A DNA stretch of 64,000 nucleotides from Bacillota bacterium (GTDB lineage Bacteria > Bacillota > Clostridia > Lachnospirales > Anaerotignaceae). The stretch covers positions 81,616 through 145,615 of the forward strand of contig JAETUG010000003.1 in assembly GCA_021768705.1 (NCBI GenBank), in the 5' to 3' direction. Positions 25,983-35,572 of this stretch are shown here, piece after piece; positions within the stretch are counted from its first letter, which is position 1, and each line of letters opens with the position of its first letter. Position numbers and translations under genes: made by a program. The notes under the pieces were generated by a model, which searched no databases, was not told where the DNA came from, and was given only the letters and a program-made list of their open reading frames with translations.

Positions 25983-27344
25983 CTATGCCGGAGTTTCCTT
26001 CTTCTCCCAAGGCCTTAGGCGATAGAAGCTGAAGGAAAGAAGAGTAGACAAGGACCAGCCGAAGGGCCATGCCAGCCAGATGCCCGTGGCACCAAGACCA
26101 AGACCTTTTGCAAAAACAAAGGCTAGCACTACCCGCAGCAGCAGGTCTGTGAAGGTGGTGGTCATAAAATACAGCATGGCACTGCCGCCCCGCAGGACAC
26201 CATCACACATGACTTTGATCGTGACTATAAAATAGAAGGGTGTCACGATATGCAGGAAGATAATACCAGTCTGAATGGCTGCTTGGCTTTCTGCTTTCAT
26301 AAACAGTCCCATGGCTGTTTTGCTGCCAAAGAAATAGAATAGGAAGAAAGGCACACAGACCAAAACCCCTAACAAAGCCCCGGCACGGAACCCTTCCCGA
26401 ACACGTTCGTTCTTTCCGGCACCCAGATTTTGGGCGGTAAAGGAGGAAAGCCCGTTGGACAGGGTTGTCATGCAGGTGACAGCGAAGGTATTCAGCTTGA
26501 TGGCTGCGGAATAGCCGGCAATAACGGCGGAACCAAAACTGTTGACCAAAGACTGGACGAACAGATTCCCCACAGAAACGAAGCACTGCTGCAAAATGCT
26601 GGGGATCGCTACAATGGCGATCTGCTTCAGCATGGTGACAGAGAATTTTTCATAGGGCTCTTTGGTTTTCAGCTCTTTCAGACGATGGAGCAGGGTGATG
26701 AGGGCAAGGATAGAAGCCGCCCCCTGGGCAACAAAGGTGGCCCATGCCACACCGGCAACGCCCATTTTCAGGGCGACGACGAAAAGGATATCCAGTAGGA
26801 TATTCGCAATGGAAGAGCCGATCAGAAAGTACAGCGGTGTACGGCTGTCCCCAAGGGAGGTAAAGATACCTGTACAGATATTATAAAGGAACAGAAACAG
26901 AAACCCGAATATGTAAATTCTCAAGTACAATGCCGCATTGGCAAAAACATTTTCGGGGGTCTGGATCAAGGCAAGGAGCCCATTCCCCAAAAGAAGCCCC
27001 AAAACAGTCATCACGATGCTGACACCGATGCAGGCGAAGAAGATAGTACAGATGGCTGTTTTCAGCTTGCCATACTGCTTGCCGCCAAAGAAACGGGAGA
27101 CTACCACGGCACAGCCGATATTGCTGCCCACAGCCACCGCCATGAAGATCATGGTGATGGGATAGGATGCGCCAACGGCTGCCAAAGCGTCTTCCCCGAT
27201 GAACCGCCCGGCGATGATGCTGTCGGCAATGTTATACATCTGTTGAAACATAACGCTCAAGAGCATTGGTATGGAAAAGGCCCACAGCATTTTTCGGCTG
27301 CTGCCTTGTGTCAGGTCTGTGATCAATGCAGTCATCTCCTTCAT
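25983..27344 (-). CDS. MATE-family multidrug efflux protein
   Basis: 453 residues with 12 hydrophobic segments. The N-terminal FSIPMLLSVMFQQMYNIADSI and the later homologous half starting near IAIVAIPSILQQCFVSVGNL show the two-fold MATE repeat. The family exports cationic drugs and metabolites using Na+ or H+ gradients. It is DinF/NorM-like in pattern; substrate unknown. The first ATG (27344) is used; a second ATG three codons on is possible. The gene stands alone on the minus strand. Confidence 0.92.
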   Translation of the reverse strand: MKEMTALITDLTQGSSRKMLWAFSIPMLLSVMFQQMYNIADSIIAGRFIGEDALAAVGASYPITMIFMAVAVGSNIGCAVVVSRFFGGKQYGKLKTAICTIFFACIGVSIVMTVLGLLLGNGLLALIQTPENVFANAALYLRIYIFGFLFLFLYNICTGIFTSLGDSRTPLYFLIGSSIANILLDILFVVALKMGVAGVAWATFVAQGAASILALITLLHRLKELKTKEPYEKFSVTMLKQIAIVAIPSILQQCFVSVGNLFVQSLVNSFGSAVIAGYSAAIKLNTFAVTCMTTLSNGLSSFTAQNLGAGKNERVREGFRAGALLGVLVCVPFFLFYFFGSKTAMGLFMKAESQAAIQTGIIFLHIVTPFYFIVTIKVMCDGVLRGGSAMLYFMTTTFTDLLLRVVLAFVFAKGLGLGATGIWLAWPFGWSLSTLLSFSFYRLRPWEKKETPA

Positions 27345-27530
27345 TTGTATAGCATTTTATTATTTTGGAATCAAACATTCATACCAATAGCCAGTATACT
27401 CCTTTCTTTTGAGAAAAGTAAGCAGAAAGAGAAAGAATTTTTGGGAAGTGTGTCACTCGTCAAGGGAAATGGATTGTGGTATGATACAAAATGATAAAAA
27501 ACAAGATCTATTTTGGAGGCGTTTATTAGA

Positions 27531-28121
27531 ATGGCTAAATTATATTTCAGATATGGCGTGATGGGCAGTTCCAAATCTGCGCAGGCCCTCATCACAAAAT
27601 TCAATTACGAGGAACAGGGGATGCGGGTATGGCTCATCAAGCCTGCGGCAGATACCCGCTATGGAGTGGATCAGGTTCATTCCCGTATTGGGCTGGAACA
27701 GCAGGCAGACAGCATTACGGATGATATGGATCTATATCAGATCTTTCGGGACAGAGAACGGGAGTTTTATGACGTTATCATTGCCGATGAAGCACAGTTT
27801 TTGACTCCTGCCCACATTGAACAGCTGCGGGATATCGTGGATCACTACAATGTTCCTGTGTTCTGCTTTGGTCTCAGAACGGATTTCCGTACAAAACTAT
27901 TTCCCGGCAGCGCAAGGCTCTTTGAACTGGCAGATTCCATTTCAGAGTTAAAAACGGTCTGCACCTGCGGCGGCAAAGCCATGGTAAATGCCCGCATCGA
28001 CAGCGCAGGCAATATCCTTACCGAAGGAGAGCAGTTCCTTTTGGGCGGCAACGAAAGCTATCGCCCTATGTGCTATAAATGTTGGAAGAAAGCACAGGAA
28101 CGGGAGTCAGAAGAGGTGTGA
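27531..28121 (+). CDS. tdk: Thymidine kinase
   Basis: 196 residues, type II thymidine kinase. The P-loop is GVMGSSKSAQ, the DEAQFL motif marks the Walker B/catalytic Glu region, and the lasso and zinc site carry CTCGGKA and YRPMCYKCWKK. It phosphorylates thymidine in salvage and is complementary to cdd at 1.5 kb. TTTTGGAGG precedes ATG 27531. A TATGAT-like -10 lies near 27479. Function secure. Confidence 0.95.
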   Translation: MAKLYFRYGVMGSSKSAQALITKFNYEEQGMRVWLIKPAADTRYGVDQVHSRIGLEQQADSITDDMDLYQIFRDREREFYDVIIADEAQFLTPAHIEQLRDIVDHYNVPVFCFGLRTDFRTKLFPGSARLFELADSISELKTVCTCGGKAMVNARIDSAGNILTEGEQFLLGGNESYRPMCYKCWKKAQERESEEV

Positions 28122-28284
28122 TGGGAAGAAGAAATCATATTCCTATATAGAAGCGGAAAAATTTTCTCTGTATACGCAAGAGGAATTGAGAAAAGGGGAA
28201 TAACTCCTTTCAGAAAGAAAAATGATATGGATATAGGGACACAAAAGAAATTTGTTGAAAATCGATCCCGAGAAGAGGATAGGT

Positions 28285-29631
28285 ATGCGAAAAAAATTTA
28301 AATTGAAATTACAGTTTTCCAATGTGCAGATTGTAGCACTGGGCTATGGCTTGGTCATCCTGCTGGGGACGATTTTGCTGTTGCTGCCCTTTGCTTCGAA
28401 GGCGCCGACTACCTTTACGGAAGCCTTTTTTACTGCAGTTTCTGCTACATGTGTAACAGGGTTGGTATTGGTGGATACGGCAACCCATTGGTCGCTATTT
28501 GGGCAGATCGTGATCTTATTGCTGATCCAGATCGGCGGCCTTGGGTTTATGACCCTGGCCCTGCGCTTTATGCTGTTGCTGCGGCGGCGGGTCGGGCTGC
28601 GGTATCGGGAGGTGATGGTAGACAGCATCAACTCCACACGGCTAGGCGGCATTTTGAACTTGACCAAAGAAATCGTGGCTGGCACTGCGCTTTTTGAAGG
28701 TGTCGGCGCCATTCTGCTTTCTCTGCGCTTTATTCCGGAATATGGTTTTTCAAAAGGGCTGTATTTCGGTGTGTTCCATTCTATTTCCGCATTTTGCAAT
28801 GGCGGCTTTGACCTGATGGGGAACAAGGGAGAATTTTCTTCTTTGGTCTGGTACAGTAATGATCTCATCGTGAATCTGACGATCATGTCCCTGATCGTTA
28901 TTGGCGGCGCAGGCTTTTTGGTTTGGGATGATATTTACCGTAAGAAAAGAAACTGGCGGCGGTATCATTTGCAGACAAAGGTGGTGTTGATTGCCACCGG
29001 TATTTTGCTCTTTGGCGGCGCCGCAGGGTTTTTGCTGTTGGAGTGGAACAACCTGGGGGCAGATATGCCCTTTTGGGAAAAACTGCTGACCTCTCTGTTT
29101 CAGTCTTGTACTGCCAGAACGGCAGGCTTCAATACCATAGACACAGGGGCGTTGAGCGAAGGCAGCAAGATTCTGACCATGTTTCTGATGTTTATCGGCG
29201 GCAGCCCCGGTTCTACAGCGGGGGGGATCAAGACTACGACCATCGCTGTCATGCTGTTGTATACCTTTGCATCTGCGCGCCATGAGCAGGATGCTCATTT
29301 CTTTGGACGCAGCCTGGATGGAGATGTACTGCAAAAGGCGGTAACGGTATTTATGTTCAATCTGCTTTTCGTCATCGTCGGGACACTGTTTATCTGCGGA
29401 TTACAACCGGAAATCACGGCAACGGATATCTTCTTTGAAACCTTTTCCGCCATGGGAACGGTAGGGATGTCCACGGGAATCACCCGTGCGTTGCGTCCTG
29501 TTTCCTGTTATATCATCATCTTTTTGATGTACTGTGGCAGGGTGGGCAGTGTGTCCTTTGCCGTAGCAGTGCTGGAAAAAAAGGCAAGGCCCCCTGTGAC
29601 CTTCCCCAAGGAAAAAATAACGATTGGATAA
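28285..29631 (+). CDS. TrkH/KtrB-type potassium transporter subunit
   Basis: 448 residues with the four M1-P-M2 pore repeats. Selectivity-filter-like segments are SATCVTGLV (first), FCNGGFDLMGN (second), CTARTAGFNTID (third) and FSAMGTVGMSTG (fourth). The membrane channel takes up K+ (or Na+-coupled K+) with its cytoplasmic RCK partner, which follows 18 bp downstream. The start at 28285 is chosen for AGAGGATAGGT before it; the upstream TTG at 28252 lacks a site. No c-di-AMP riboswitch was recognised in the 163-bp leader. Confidence 0.93.
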   Translation: MRKKFKLKLQFSNVQIVALGYGLVILLGTILLLLPFASKAPTTFTEAFFTAVSATCVTGLVLVDTATHWSLFGQIVILLLIQIGGLGFMTLALRFMLLLRRRVGLRYREVMVDSINSTRLGGILNLTKEIVAGTALFEGVGAILLSLRFIPEYGFSKGLYFGVFHSISAFCNGGFDLMGNKGEFSSLVWYSNDLIVNLTIMSLIVIGGAGFLVWDDIYRKKRNWRRYHLQTKVVLIATGILLFGGAAGFLLLEWNNLGADMPFWEKLLTSLFQSCTARTAGFNTIDTGALSEGSKILTMFLMFIGGSPGSTAGGIKTTTIAVMLLYTFASARHEQDAHFFGRSLDGDVLQKAVTVFMFNLLFVIVGTLFICGLQPEITATDIFFETFSAMGTVGMSTGITRALRPVSCYIIIFLMYCGRVGSVSFAVAVLEKKARPPVTFPKEKITIG

Positions 29632-29649
29632 CAATATGAGGTGAGAAAA

Positions 29650-30297
29650 ATGAAATCATTTTTAATCATAGGCATGGGTTCTTTTGGACATCATCTGTGC
29701 CGCTGCCTGTCTCGTCAAAAATGCGAGATCATGGTGGTAGACAGAACAGGGGAAGCCATAGAGGATGTGCTTTCTATGGTAGTCAGTGCCAAGATCGGCG
29801 ACTGCACAAAGCCGGAAGTGCTGGAATCCTTCGGTGTGGAAAGCTTTGATACCTGTTTTGTCTGCATGGGGTCCAATTTCCAGAACAGCCTGCAGATCAC
29901 CAGTCTGCTGAAAGAAATGGGGGCAAAGCGTGTGCTGAGCAAGGCGGATGAGGATATCCATGCAAAATTCCTTCTGCGCAATGGGGCTGATGCCATCATC
30001 TATCCCGAAAAGCATATTGCGGAGCGGATCGCCATTGAAGAGGCTTCCGACAGCATTTTTGAATGTGTGGAGCTGGGCTCCGGGTATTATATCATGGAGA
30101 TTTCCCCCAGAAAGGAATGGCTTGGGAAAAGTATTCGGGAGCTGCAATTCCGCAATACCTATCATTTGAATATCATGGCGGTCAAACAGGATAACGCCAT
30201 CAAAATGATGCCGGAACAGGATTATGTTTTTTGCAAAGAAGAGCATATTCTGGTGCTGGGAAAGGAAATGAATCTTTTCAAAGCCGCAGGAAAATAA
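29650..30297 (+). CDS. TrkA/KtrA-type RCK regulatory subunit
   Basis: 215 residues. The RCK_N nucleotide-binding Rossmann fold begins SFLIIGMGSFGHHLC (GxGxFG) and includes VVDRTGEAIED and VSAKIGDCTKPEVL. The C-terminal TrkA_C domain runs from about residue 135 (VELGSGYYIMEISP). It binds ATP/ADP and often c-di-AMP, gating the membrane subunit upstream. The window also has a PgpH-type c-di-AMP hydrolase at its left edge, but no direct link is shown. Start ATG 29650 follows GAGGTG by seven bases. Confidence 0.93.
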   Translation: MKSFLIIGMGSFGHHLCRCLSRQKCEIMVVDRTGEAIEDVLSMVVSAKIGDCTKPEVLESFGVESFDTCFVCMGSNFQNSLQITSLLKEMGAKRVLSKADEDIHAKFLLRNGADAIIYPEKHIAERIAIEEASDSIFECVELGSGYYIMEISPRKEWLGKSIRELQFRNTYHLNIMAVKQDNAIKMMPEQDYVFCKEEHILVLGKEMNLFKAAGK

Positions 30298-30415
30298 AAA
30301 ATGGAACAAAATGCTGTTTTTCTCGTCTGAACAGTCGAGGAATTTCAGGGTTTTTGCTTGGAAAGGCGGCGGATGGGCCGTGATTTTCATAAAAATCTTT
30401 AAAAGTTTGTTAAGA

Positions 30416-30460
30416 GCCCCCGAAATACGCAAGTTTTCCTTGTGTACGGGGGCGTTCTTC
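30416..30460 (+). terminator. Hairpin after the K+ uptake operon
   Basis: GCCCCCG with TACGCAAG pairs with CTTGTGTA and CGGGGGC (one G-T pair). The U-tail is weak (GTTCTTCTGTT). Promoter-like TTGTGT..TATACT (30440-30469) for secA overlaps its right arm. Confidence 0.75.
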
Positions 30461-30541
30461 TGTTATACTATAATAATGTAAAAGTGTGCCCATGTGTTTT
30501 GTATGGGATGCGCGATCAAAAGAAAAAATGAGGTGAACCAA

Positions 30542-33136
30542 ATGGGTTTCTTGGAAAAAATATTTGGGAACTACAGCGAAAAAGAAATCAAAAAAATCAA
30601 GCCGATCGTGGCAAAAATCGAAGCGTTGGGTCCCCAGTATGAAAATCTTTCCGATGATGAACTGAGAGGAAAAACACAGGAATTCAAGGATCGTCTGGCA
30701 AAGGGCGAAACTCTGGATGATATTCTGCCCGAAGCATACGCAGTCGTGAGAGAAGCGGCCTCCCGCCCCCATGTACTGAATATGAAGCATTTCCCTGTAC
30801 AGCTGATGGGCGGCATCGTGATGCACCAGGGACGTATCGCAGAAATGAGAACAGGTGAAGGTAAAACATTGGTAGCGACCCTGCCTGCATACCTGAATGC
30901 TCTGGAAGGCAAAGGCGTACATGTTGTCACCGTCAATGACTATCTGGCGCAGCGTGACTCCCAGTGGATGGGGGAAGTGTTCCGTTTCCTGGGTCTGTCC
31001 GTTGGCTGTATCCTGAACGGCATGGATAATAACGAACGTCGTGCGGCTTATGCCTGCGATATTACTTATGGGACAAACAATGAATTTGGTTTCGACTATC
31101 TGCGTGACAACATGGTAGTCAGAAAAGAAAACATGGTGCAGAGAGATCTGCATTATGCTATCATCGACGAAGTGGACTCTGTTCTGATCGATGAAGCCAG
31201 AACACCACTGATCATTTCCGGCAGTGGCTCCAAGTCTACAGACCTGTACCGTGTGGCCGATCTGTTCGTAAAGAGACTGACAAAAGGCCGTATCCTGAAT
31301 GAAGAAGAAGCTATGAATGCCCTGTTGAAGGAAGAGATTCAGGAGGAAGGCGACTATGTTCTGGATGAAAAGGCGAAATCCGTTGTGCTGACACAGGAAG
31401 GGATCGCCAAGGCAGAAAAATATTTCTCTATCGAAAACTTGTCCGATCCTGAAAATCTGGAATTGCAGCATTATATCAACAATGCCCTGAAAGCCAACTA
31501 CAATATGCATCTGGATAAGGACTATGTGATCCACGAAGGCGAAATCGTTATCGTTGACGAATTCACAGGTCGTATGATGCCCGGCAGAAGATATTCCGAT
31601 GGTCTGCATCAGGCCATCGAAGCCAAGGAAAATGTGCAGGTACGCAGAGAAAGCAAAACGCTGGCGACCATCACATTCCAGAACTACTTCAATAAATACG
31701 CAAAGAAATGCGGTATGACAGGTACAGCCAAAACGGAAGAAGAAGAATTCCGTAATATCTATGGCATGGACGTTGTGGAAATCCCCACAAACCGCCCTGT
31801 GCAGAGACAGGACCTGCAGGATGTGGTTTACCGTACAGAAATGGGTAAATTCCGCGCAGTAGTCAGAGATATCGCAGAAGCCCATGCAAAAGGGCAGCCT
31901 GTACTGGTTGGTACGGTTACCATTGATAAATCCGAAGCCCTGAGCAAGATGCTGAAAATGGAAGGCATCAAACATCAGGTGCTGAATGCGAAATACCATG
32001 CCCAGGAGGCGGAGATCGTTGCATTGGCAGGTCAGATGGGCGCTGTTACCATCGCCACAAACATGGCCGGCCGTGGTACCGATATCAAGCTTGGCGAAGG
32101 TGTGGCAGAACTGGGTGGTCTGAAGATCATCGGTACAGAACGTCACGAATCCAGACGTATCGATAACCAGCTGCGTGGTCGTGCCGGTCGTCAGGGTGAC
32201 CCCGGGGAATCCCGTTTCTATATCTCTCTGGAGGATGACCTGATGCGTCTGTTCGGCTCCGAAAAGACCATGAAAGTGGTTGACGCCATGGGTATGACAG
32301 AGGATGAGCCTATTGAGGCAGGTATGCTGACAAAGGCCATCGAAAATGCCCAGAAAAAGGTGGAAGGCAACAACTTTGCTATCCGTAAACATCTGCTGGA
32401 ATATGACCAGGTCATGAATGAACAAAGAGAGATCATCTACGGCGAAAGAAAACGTGTGCTGTATGGTGAAAACCTGAGAGACAGCATCATCGGCATGATC
32501 GGCTCCGTGATCGAGCGCACCGTTGATGCTCATATGAACGATGAACAGCTTCCCGAAGAATGGGATATGAACGCCTTCAGCGAAAGCCTGGCTGCCATCA
32601 TCCCCGTTGGCAAAGTCAACATCAAGGAAGATGCCTTGGCACAGATGACAAAAGACAAGCTGAAAGAAAGCCTGACAAAGCTGGGCGTACAGCTATATGA
32701 ACTGAAAGAAAAAGAAATTGCCCAGGGACAGCCGGACGGAGAAGAACGGATGCGTGAACTGGAAAGAGTGGTCATGCTCCGTGTCATCGACCAGAAATGG
32801 ATGGATCATATCGACGATATGGATCAGATGAGACAGGGCATCGGTCTGCATGCTTATGCCCAGAGAGACCCTCTGACAGAATATAAATTTGCTGCTTATG
32901 ATATGTTCGAAGAAATGAGCGATCATATCCAGGAAGATACCTTGAAGATCCTGTATCGTGTGCGGATACAGACAGAAGTGAAACGGGAAGAAGTGCAGAA
33001 GCCCATGTTCACAAATAAGGATGACTCCGCTGTGAAACAGCCTAAAAAACGCACCGATGAAAAGGTCGGCAGAAACGATCCCTGCCCTTGCGGCAGCGGC
33101 AAGAAATATAAACAGTGCTGCGGCAGAAATGCGTGA
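30542..33136 (+). CDS. secA: Preprotein translocase ATPase SecA
   Basis: 864 residues. Walker A is [20 protein letters not shown] (GEGKT), DEAD-type box [19 protein letters not shown], the preprotein-binding insertion follows, and helicase motif VI lies near [25 protein letters not shown] zinc motif closes the protein ([13 protein letters not shown]). It drives Sec-dependent secretion, as needed for the S-layer and lipoproteins in this window. GAGGTGAACCAA precedes ATG 30542; the frame extends to 30494 without a site. Confidence 0.97.
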   Translation: MGFLEKIFGNYSEKEIKKIKPIVAKIEALGPQYENLSDDELRGKTQEFKDRLAKGETLDDILPEAYAVVREAASRPHVLNMKHFPVQLMGGIVMHQGRIAEMRTGEGKTLVATLPAYLNALEGKGVHVVTVNDYLAQRDSQWMGEVFRFLGLSVGCILNGMDNNERRAAYACDITYGTNNEFGFDYLRDNMVVRKENMVQRDLHYAIIDEVDSVLIDEARTPLIISGSGSKSTDLYRVADLFVKRLTKGRILNEEEAMNALLKEEIQEEGDYVLDEKAKSVVLTQEGIAKAEKYFSIENLSDPENLELQHYINNALKANYNMHLDKDYVIHEGEIVIVDEFTGRMMPGRRYSDGLHQAIEAKENVQVRRESKTLATITFQNYFNKYAKKCGMTGTAKTEEEEFRNIYGMDVVEIPTNRPVQRQDLQDVVYRTEMGKFRAVVRDIAEAHAKGQPVLVGTVTIDKSEALSKMLKMEGIKHQVLNAKYHAQEAEIVALAGQMGAVTIATNMAGRGTDIKLGEGVAELGGLKIIGTERHESRRIDNQLRGRAGRQGDPGESRFYISLEDDLMRLFGSEKTMKVVDAMGMTEDEPIEAGMLTKAIENAQKKVEGNNFAIRKHLLEYDQVMNEQREIIYGERKRVLYGENLRDSIIGMIGSVIERTVDAHMNDEQLPEEWDMNAFSESLAAIIPVGKVNIKEDALAQMTKDKLKESLTKLGVQLYELKEKEIAQGQPDGEERMRELERVVMLRVIDQKWMDHIDDMDQMRQGIGLHAYAQRDPLTEYKFAAYDMFEEMSDHIQEDTLKILYRVRIQTEVKREEVQKPMFTNKDDSAVKQPKKRTDEKVGRNDPCPCGSGKKYKQCCGRNA

Positions 33137-33150
33137 AAGCGTTGTCAAGC

Positions 33151-33202
33151 GACATGAGTAGGGCGAAGCCTTACGAATGTCAGCGGCGGCTGTTAAGCCG
33201 CT
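33151..33202 (+). repeat. Paired hairpins downstream of secA
   Basis: GACAT..GTAGGGC-GAA-GCCTTAC..ATGTC (33151-33181) and AGCGGC..GCCGCT (33182-33202) lie head to tail just before the next gene. There is no U-tail on the first; read-through is possible. Confidence 0.6.
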
Positions 33203-33229
33203 ACTTTCAGAAAAGAAAGAAGGGATAAA

Positions 33230-34363
33230 ATGGGGGAGAAGAAGCAATTTCGATTACCCATGGAGCTTCCTTTTTATACCCAACAGATGACACCGGACAA
33301 CTGGGAATTGGAGCAGTTTTCTTCCTTTCAGGAAGCCGATAGCTGGACCATGCGCAGCTGCGGTATCGCCTCCCTGCGGATGGTGCTGGATGGCTTTGGC
33401 AAAAATGTGGAACGCCATGGCCCCATGATCGAAAAGGGCGAGGCGGCAGGTGCCTATAAGGAAGGTGTTGGCTGGATCCATTGGGGATTGGCGAAGCTGG
33501 CGGCGGAATACGGCATTTATGGCGAAGCCCTGCGGGGGAAAACGGCGGAGGATTTAAAACGGGAACTGGACAATGGATATCCCTGCATCATTTCCATCGC
33601 ACCTTTTTTCCAAGGGGGAAAGCCGAAGCCGGATGGCAGCGGTGTCTATGGCAAAAGCGGGCACCTGATTCCTATTTTCGGTTACGAAACAGAGGATGGA
33701 GCGTTGATGGCGTTTTTGGTGCATCATCCCTCTGCTTTTGCGGAGAAAAATAAAGCCCACTGGTGGGTACCGATGGAGCAGTTTCGGTCTTCTTTTTCCG
33801 GAAACTATATCCGCTTTCGCCCCAAGGGGCATATCCGACAGGCAGTGCCAGCGGATGCGGCAGAGATGAGCCGTATCCATGCAGCAAGCTGGAAGAAGGC
33901 TTTTCTGGGAATGGTTCCTCAGGATTATCTAGATCGTTTGCCGGAGAACCATTGGCAGGCAGTTTTCCAAAAAAACTTGGAGGACGGCAGCCTGTCAGCA
34001 AAGCTGATCTATGAGGGAGATTTCCCCATCGGCGTTATTACCTATGGTTCTGCCAGAACAGAATTGCCTGTTGGCGGAGTGCCGGGGGAAGTCTTTGCTG
34101 ATTATGCCGCCTTTGGAGAGGTAATGTCTCTATATCTGCTGCCGGAATATTATGGCAGAGGATACGGCAGGGAACTGCTGGAAGTTGCCCGAGAAGAATT
34201 GCTGCAGACTTATGAGGGCGTATACCTCTGGGTGCTGCGGGAAAATGAACAGGCAAGGAGATTTTATGAAAAGCTGGGGTTTGCGCCTACAGAAGAAACT
34301 TGCCTTTGTCAAATAGATGGAAAAACACTGACGGATATCCGTTATGTGTATCGAAAAAAATGA
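33230..34363 (+). CDS. C39-like cysteine-peptidase domain fused to a GNAT acetyltransferase
   Basis: 377 residues. Residues 1-205 look like a Peptidase_C39_2 papain-type fold: SWTMRSCGIASLRMVLDGFG holds the presumed catalytic Cys, SGHLIPIFGYETEDG the His, and HHPS an Asn/Asp-side region. Residues ~205-377 are a GNAT N-acetyltransferase: VPADAAEMSRIHAASW, EVMSLYLLPEYYGRGYGREL (acetyl-CoA loop YYGRGYG) and NEQARRFYEKLGF. No signal peptide is seen, so it is probably cytoplasmic. AAGAAGGGAT precedes the ATG. The combination is unusual; substrates unknown. Confidence 0.85.
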   Translation: MGEKKQFRLPMELPFYTQQMTPDNWELEQFSSFQEADSWTMRSCGIASLRMVLDGFGKNVERHGPMIEKGEAAGAYKEGVGWIHWGLAKLAAEYGIYGEALRGKTAEDLKRELDNGYPCIISIAPFFQGGKPKPDGSGVYGKSGHLIPIFGYETEDGALMAFLVHHPSAFAEKNKAHWWVPMEQFRSSFSGNYIRFRPKGHIRQAVPADAAEMSRIHAASWKKAFLGMVPQDYLDRLPENHWQAVFQKNLEDGSLSAKLIYEGDFPIGVITYGSARTELPVGGVPGEVFADYAAFGEVMSLYLLPEYYGRGYGRELLEVAREELLQTYEGVYLWVLRENEQARRFYEKLGFAPTEETCLCQIDGKTLTDIRYVYRKK

Positions 34364-34449
34364 AAGAATACCGAAAAGGGAAAGCTGCCCATGCCTTCGC
34401 TTTCGGGTTCACTATAAAAAATATTTTCTTTTAAAAGGAGATGATTTTA

Positions 34450-35554
34450 ATGTTCGAATTAGAACAGATCCGTCTGGGCCTTTCTGCTTACGACGAAAAA
34501 TTAGAGGAAATGGGGGCTTCACTTTGACGTCGCTGGCGCAAAGGAGAAGATAACCGAATTAGAAGAGCTTTCTGCCGACCCTGATTTCTGGAATGACTTG
34601 GAAAAGAGCCAGAAAACACTGCAGCAGCTGAAAGCACTGAAAAACAAGGTCGGAAAATATGAAGACCTGGTGACAAAATACGAGGATATCCTGACATTGA
34701 TCGAAATGGGCATCGAAGAACAGGATGACAGCGTATACGAAGAAGTCAAAGAAATGAACGATTCCTTTTTTGTGGAATATGAAGCACTTCGCATCGCAAC
34801 GATGCTGGATGGTGAATATGACCGCAATAATGCCATCGTGACACTCCATGCAGGGACAGGCGGCACAGAAGCCTGCGACTGGACCAACATGCTGTTCCGT
34901 ATGTATTCCAGATGGGCTGCAAAAGAGGGCTTTGAAGTTGAAGTACTGGATATGCTGGACGGGGATGAAGCAGGGCTGAAATCCGTTACCATTCAGGTAA
35001 ACGGAGAAAATGCCTACGGCTATCTGAAATCCGAAAAGGGCATCCATCGTCTGGTGCGTGTATCTCCCTTCGACAGTGCCGGCAGACGACAGACATCCTT
35101 CGCTTCCTGTGATGTTATGCCTGAAATCGAGGACGACACAGAAATCGAGATCAGACCTGACGATATCCGCATTGATACCTACAGAGCCAGCGGTGCCGGC
35201 GGTCAGCACATCAACAAGACCTCCTCTGCAGTGCGTATTACCCATTTCCCTACAGGGGTTGTGGTATCCTGTCAGGAGGAAAGAAGCCAGTTCGCCAATA
35301 AGGACAAAGCCTTCAAGATGCTGCGGAGTAAACTGCTTGCTTTGAAGCTGGAAGAACAGATGCAGAAGCTGGCGGAGATCCGTGGCGATGTGAAGGAGAT
35401 TGGCTGGGGCAGCCAGATCCGTTCCTATGTATTCATGCCATATACTTTGGTAAAAGACCATCGTACCGGTGAAGAAACAGGTAAGGTCGATGCTGTGATG
35501 GATGGCGAAATTGATAGCTTTATCAGCGCATATTTGGCATGGATCCACAGCTAA
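34450..35554 (+). CDS. prfB: Peptide chain release factor 2 (programmed +1 frameshift)
   Basis: The first 25 codons (34450-34524) end in CTT-TGA. Skipping one base (T34525) continues in the long frame from GAC at 34526 to give about 367 residues. The RF2 anticodon-like motif is SPF in RVSPFDSAGRRQTSFASCDV, and the GGQ loop is GAGGQHINKTSSAVR. RF2 reads UGA, so low RF2 favours the shift: the classical autoregulation. AAAAGGAGATGATTTTA precedes ATG 34450. The joined protein has normal RF2 length, so this is not a pseudogene. Confidence 0.96.
34512..34528 (+). promoter_or_regulatory. prfB frameshift signal
   Basis: GGGGG (34512-34516), five bases CTTCA, then CTT-TGA-C (34522-34528). The slippery CTT and in-frame TGA followed by C are standard. 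The internal Shine-Dalgarno-like block is GGGGG rather than AGGGGG and stands five rather than three bases from CTT. Confidence 0.92.
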
Positions 35555-35572
35555 TTCTCTGGAGGAAAAGCC

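Noticed and set aside
28122..28284. Riboswitch (for example c-di-AMP type) before the K+ transporter
   Set aside because: No recognisable riboswitch core or terminator pairing was found in the leader.
34525..34527. prfB as a nonsense-broken pseudogene
   Set aside because: CTT-TGA-C with an upstream G-block is the known programmed frameshift, and the joined protein has normal length.
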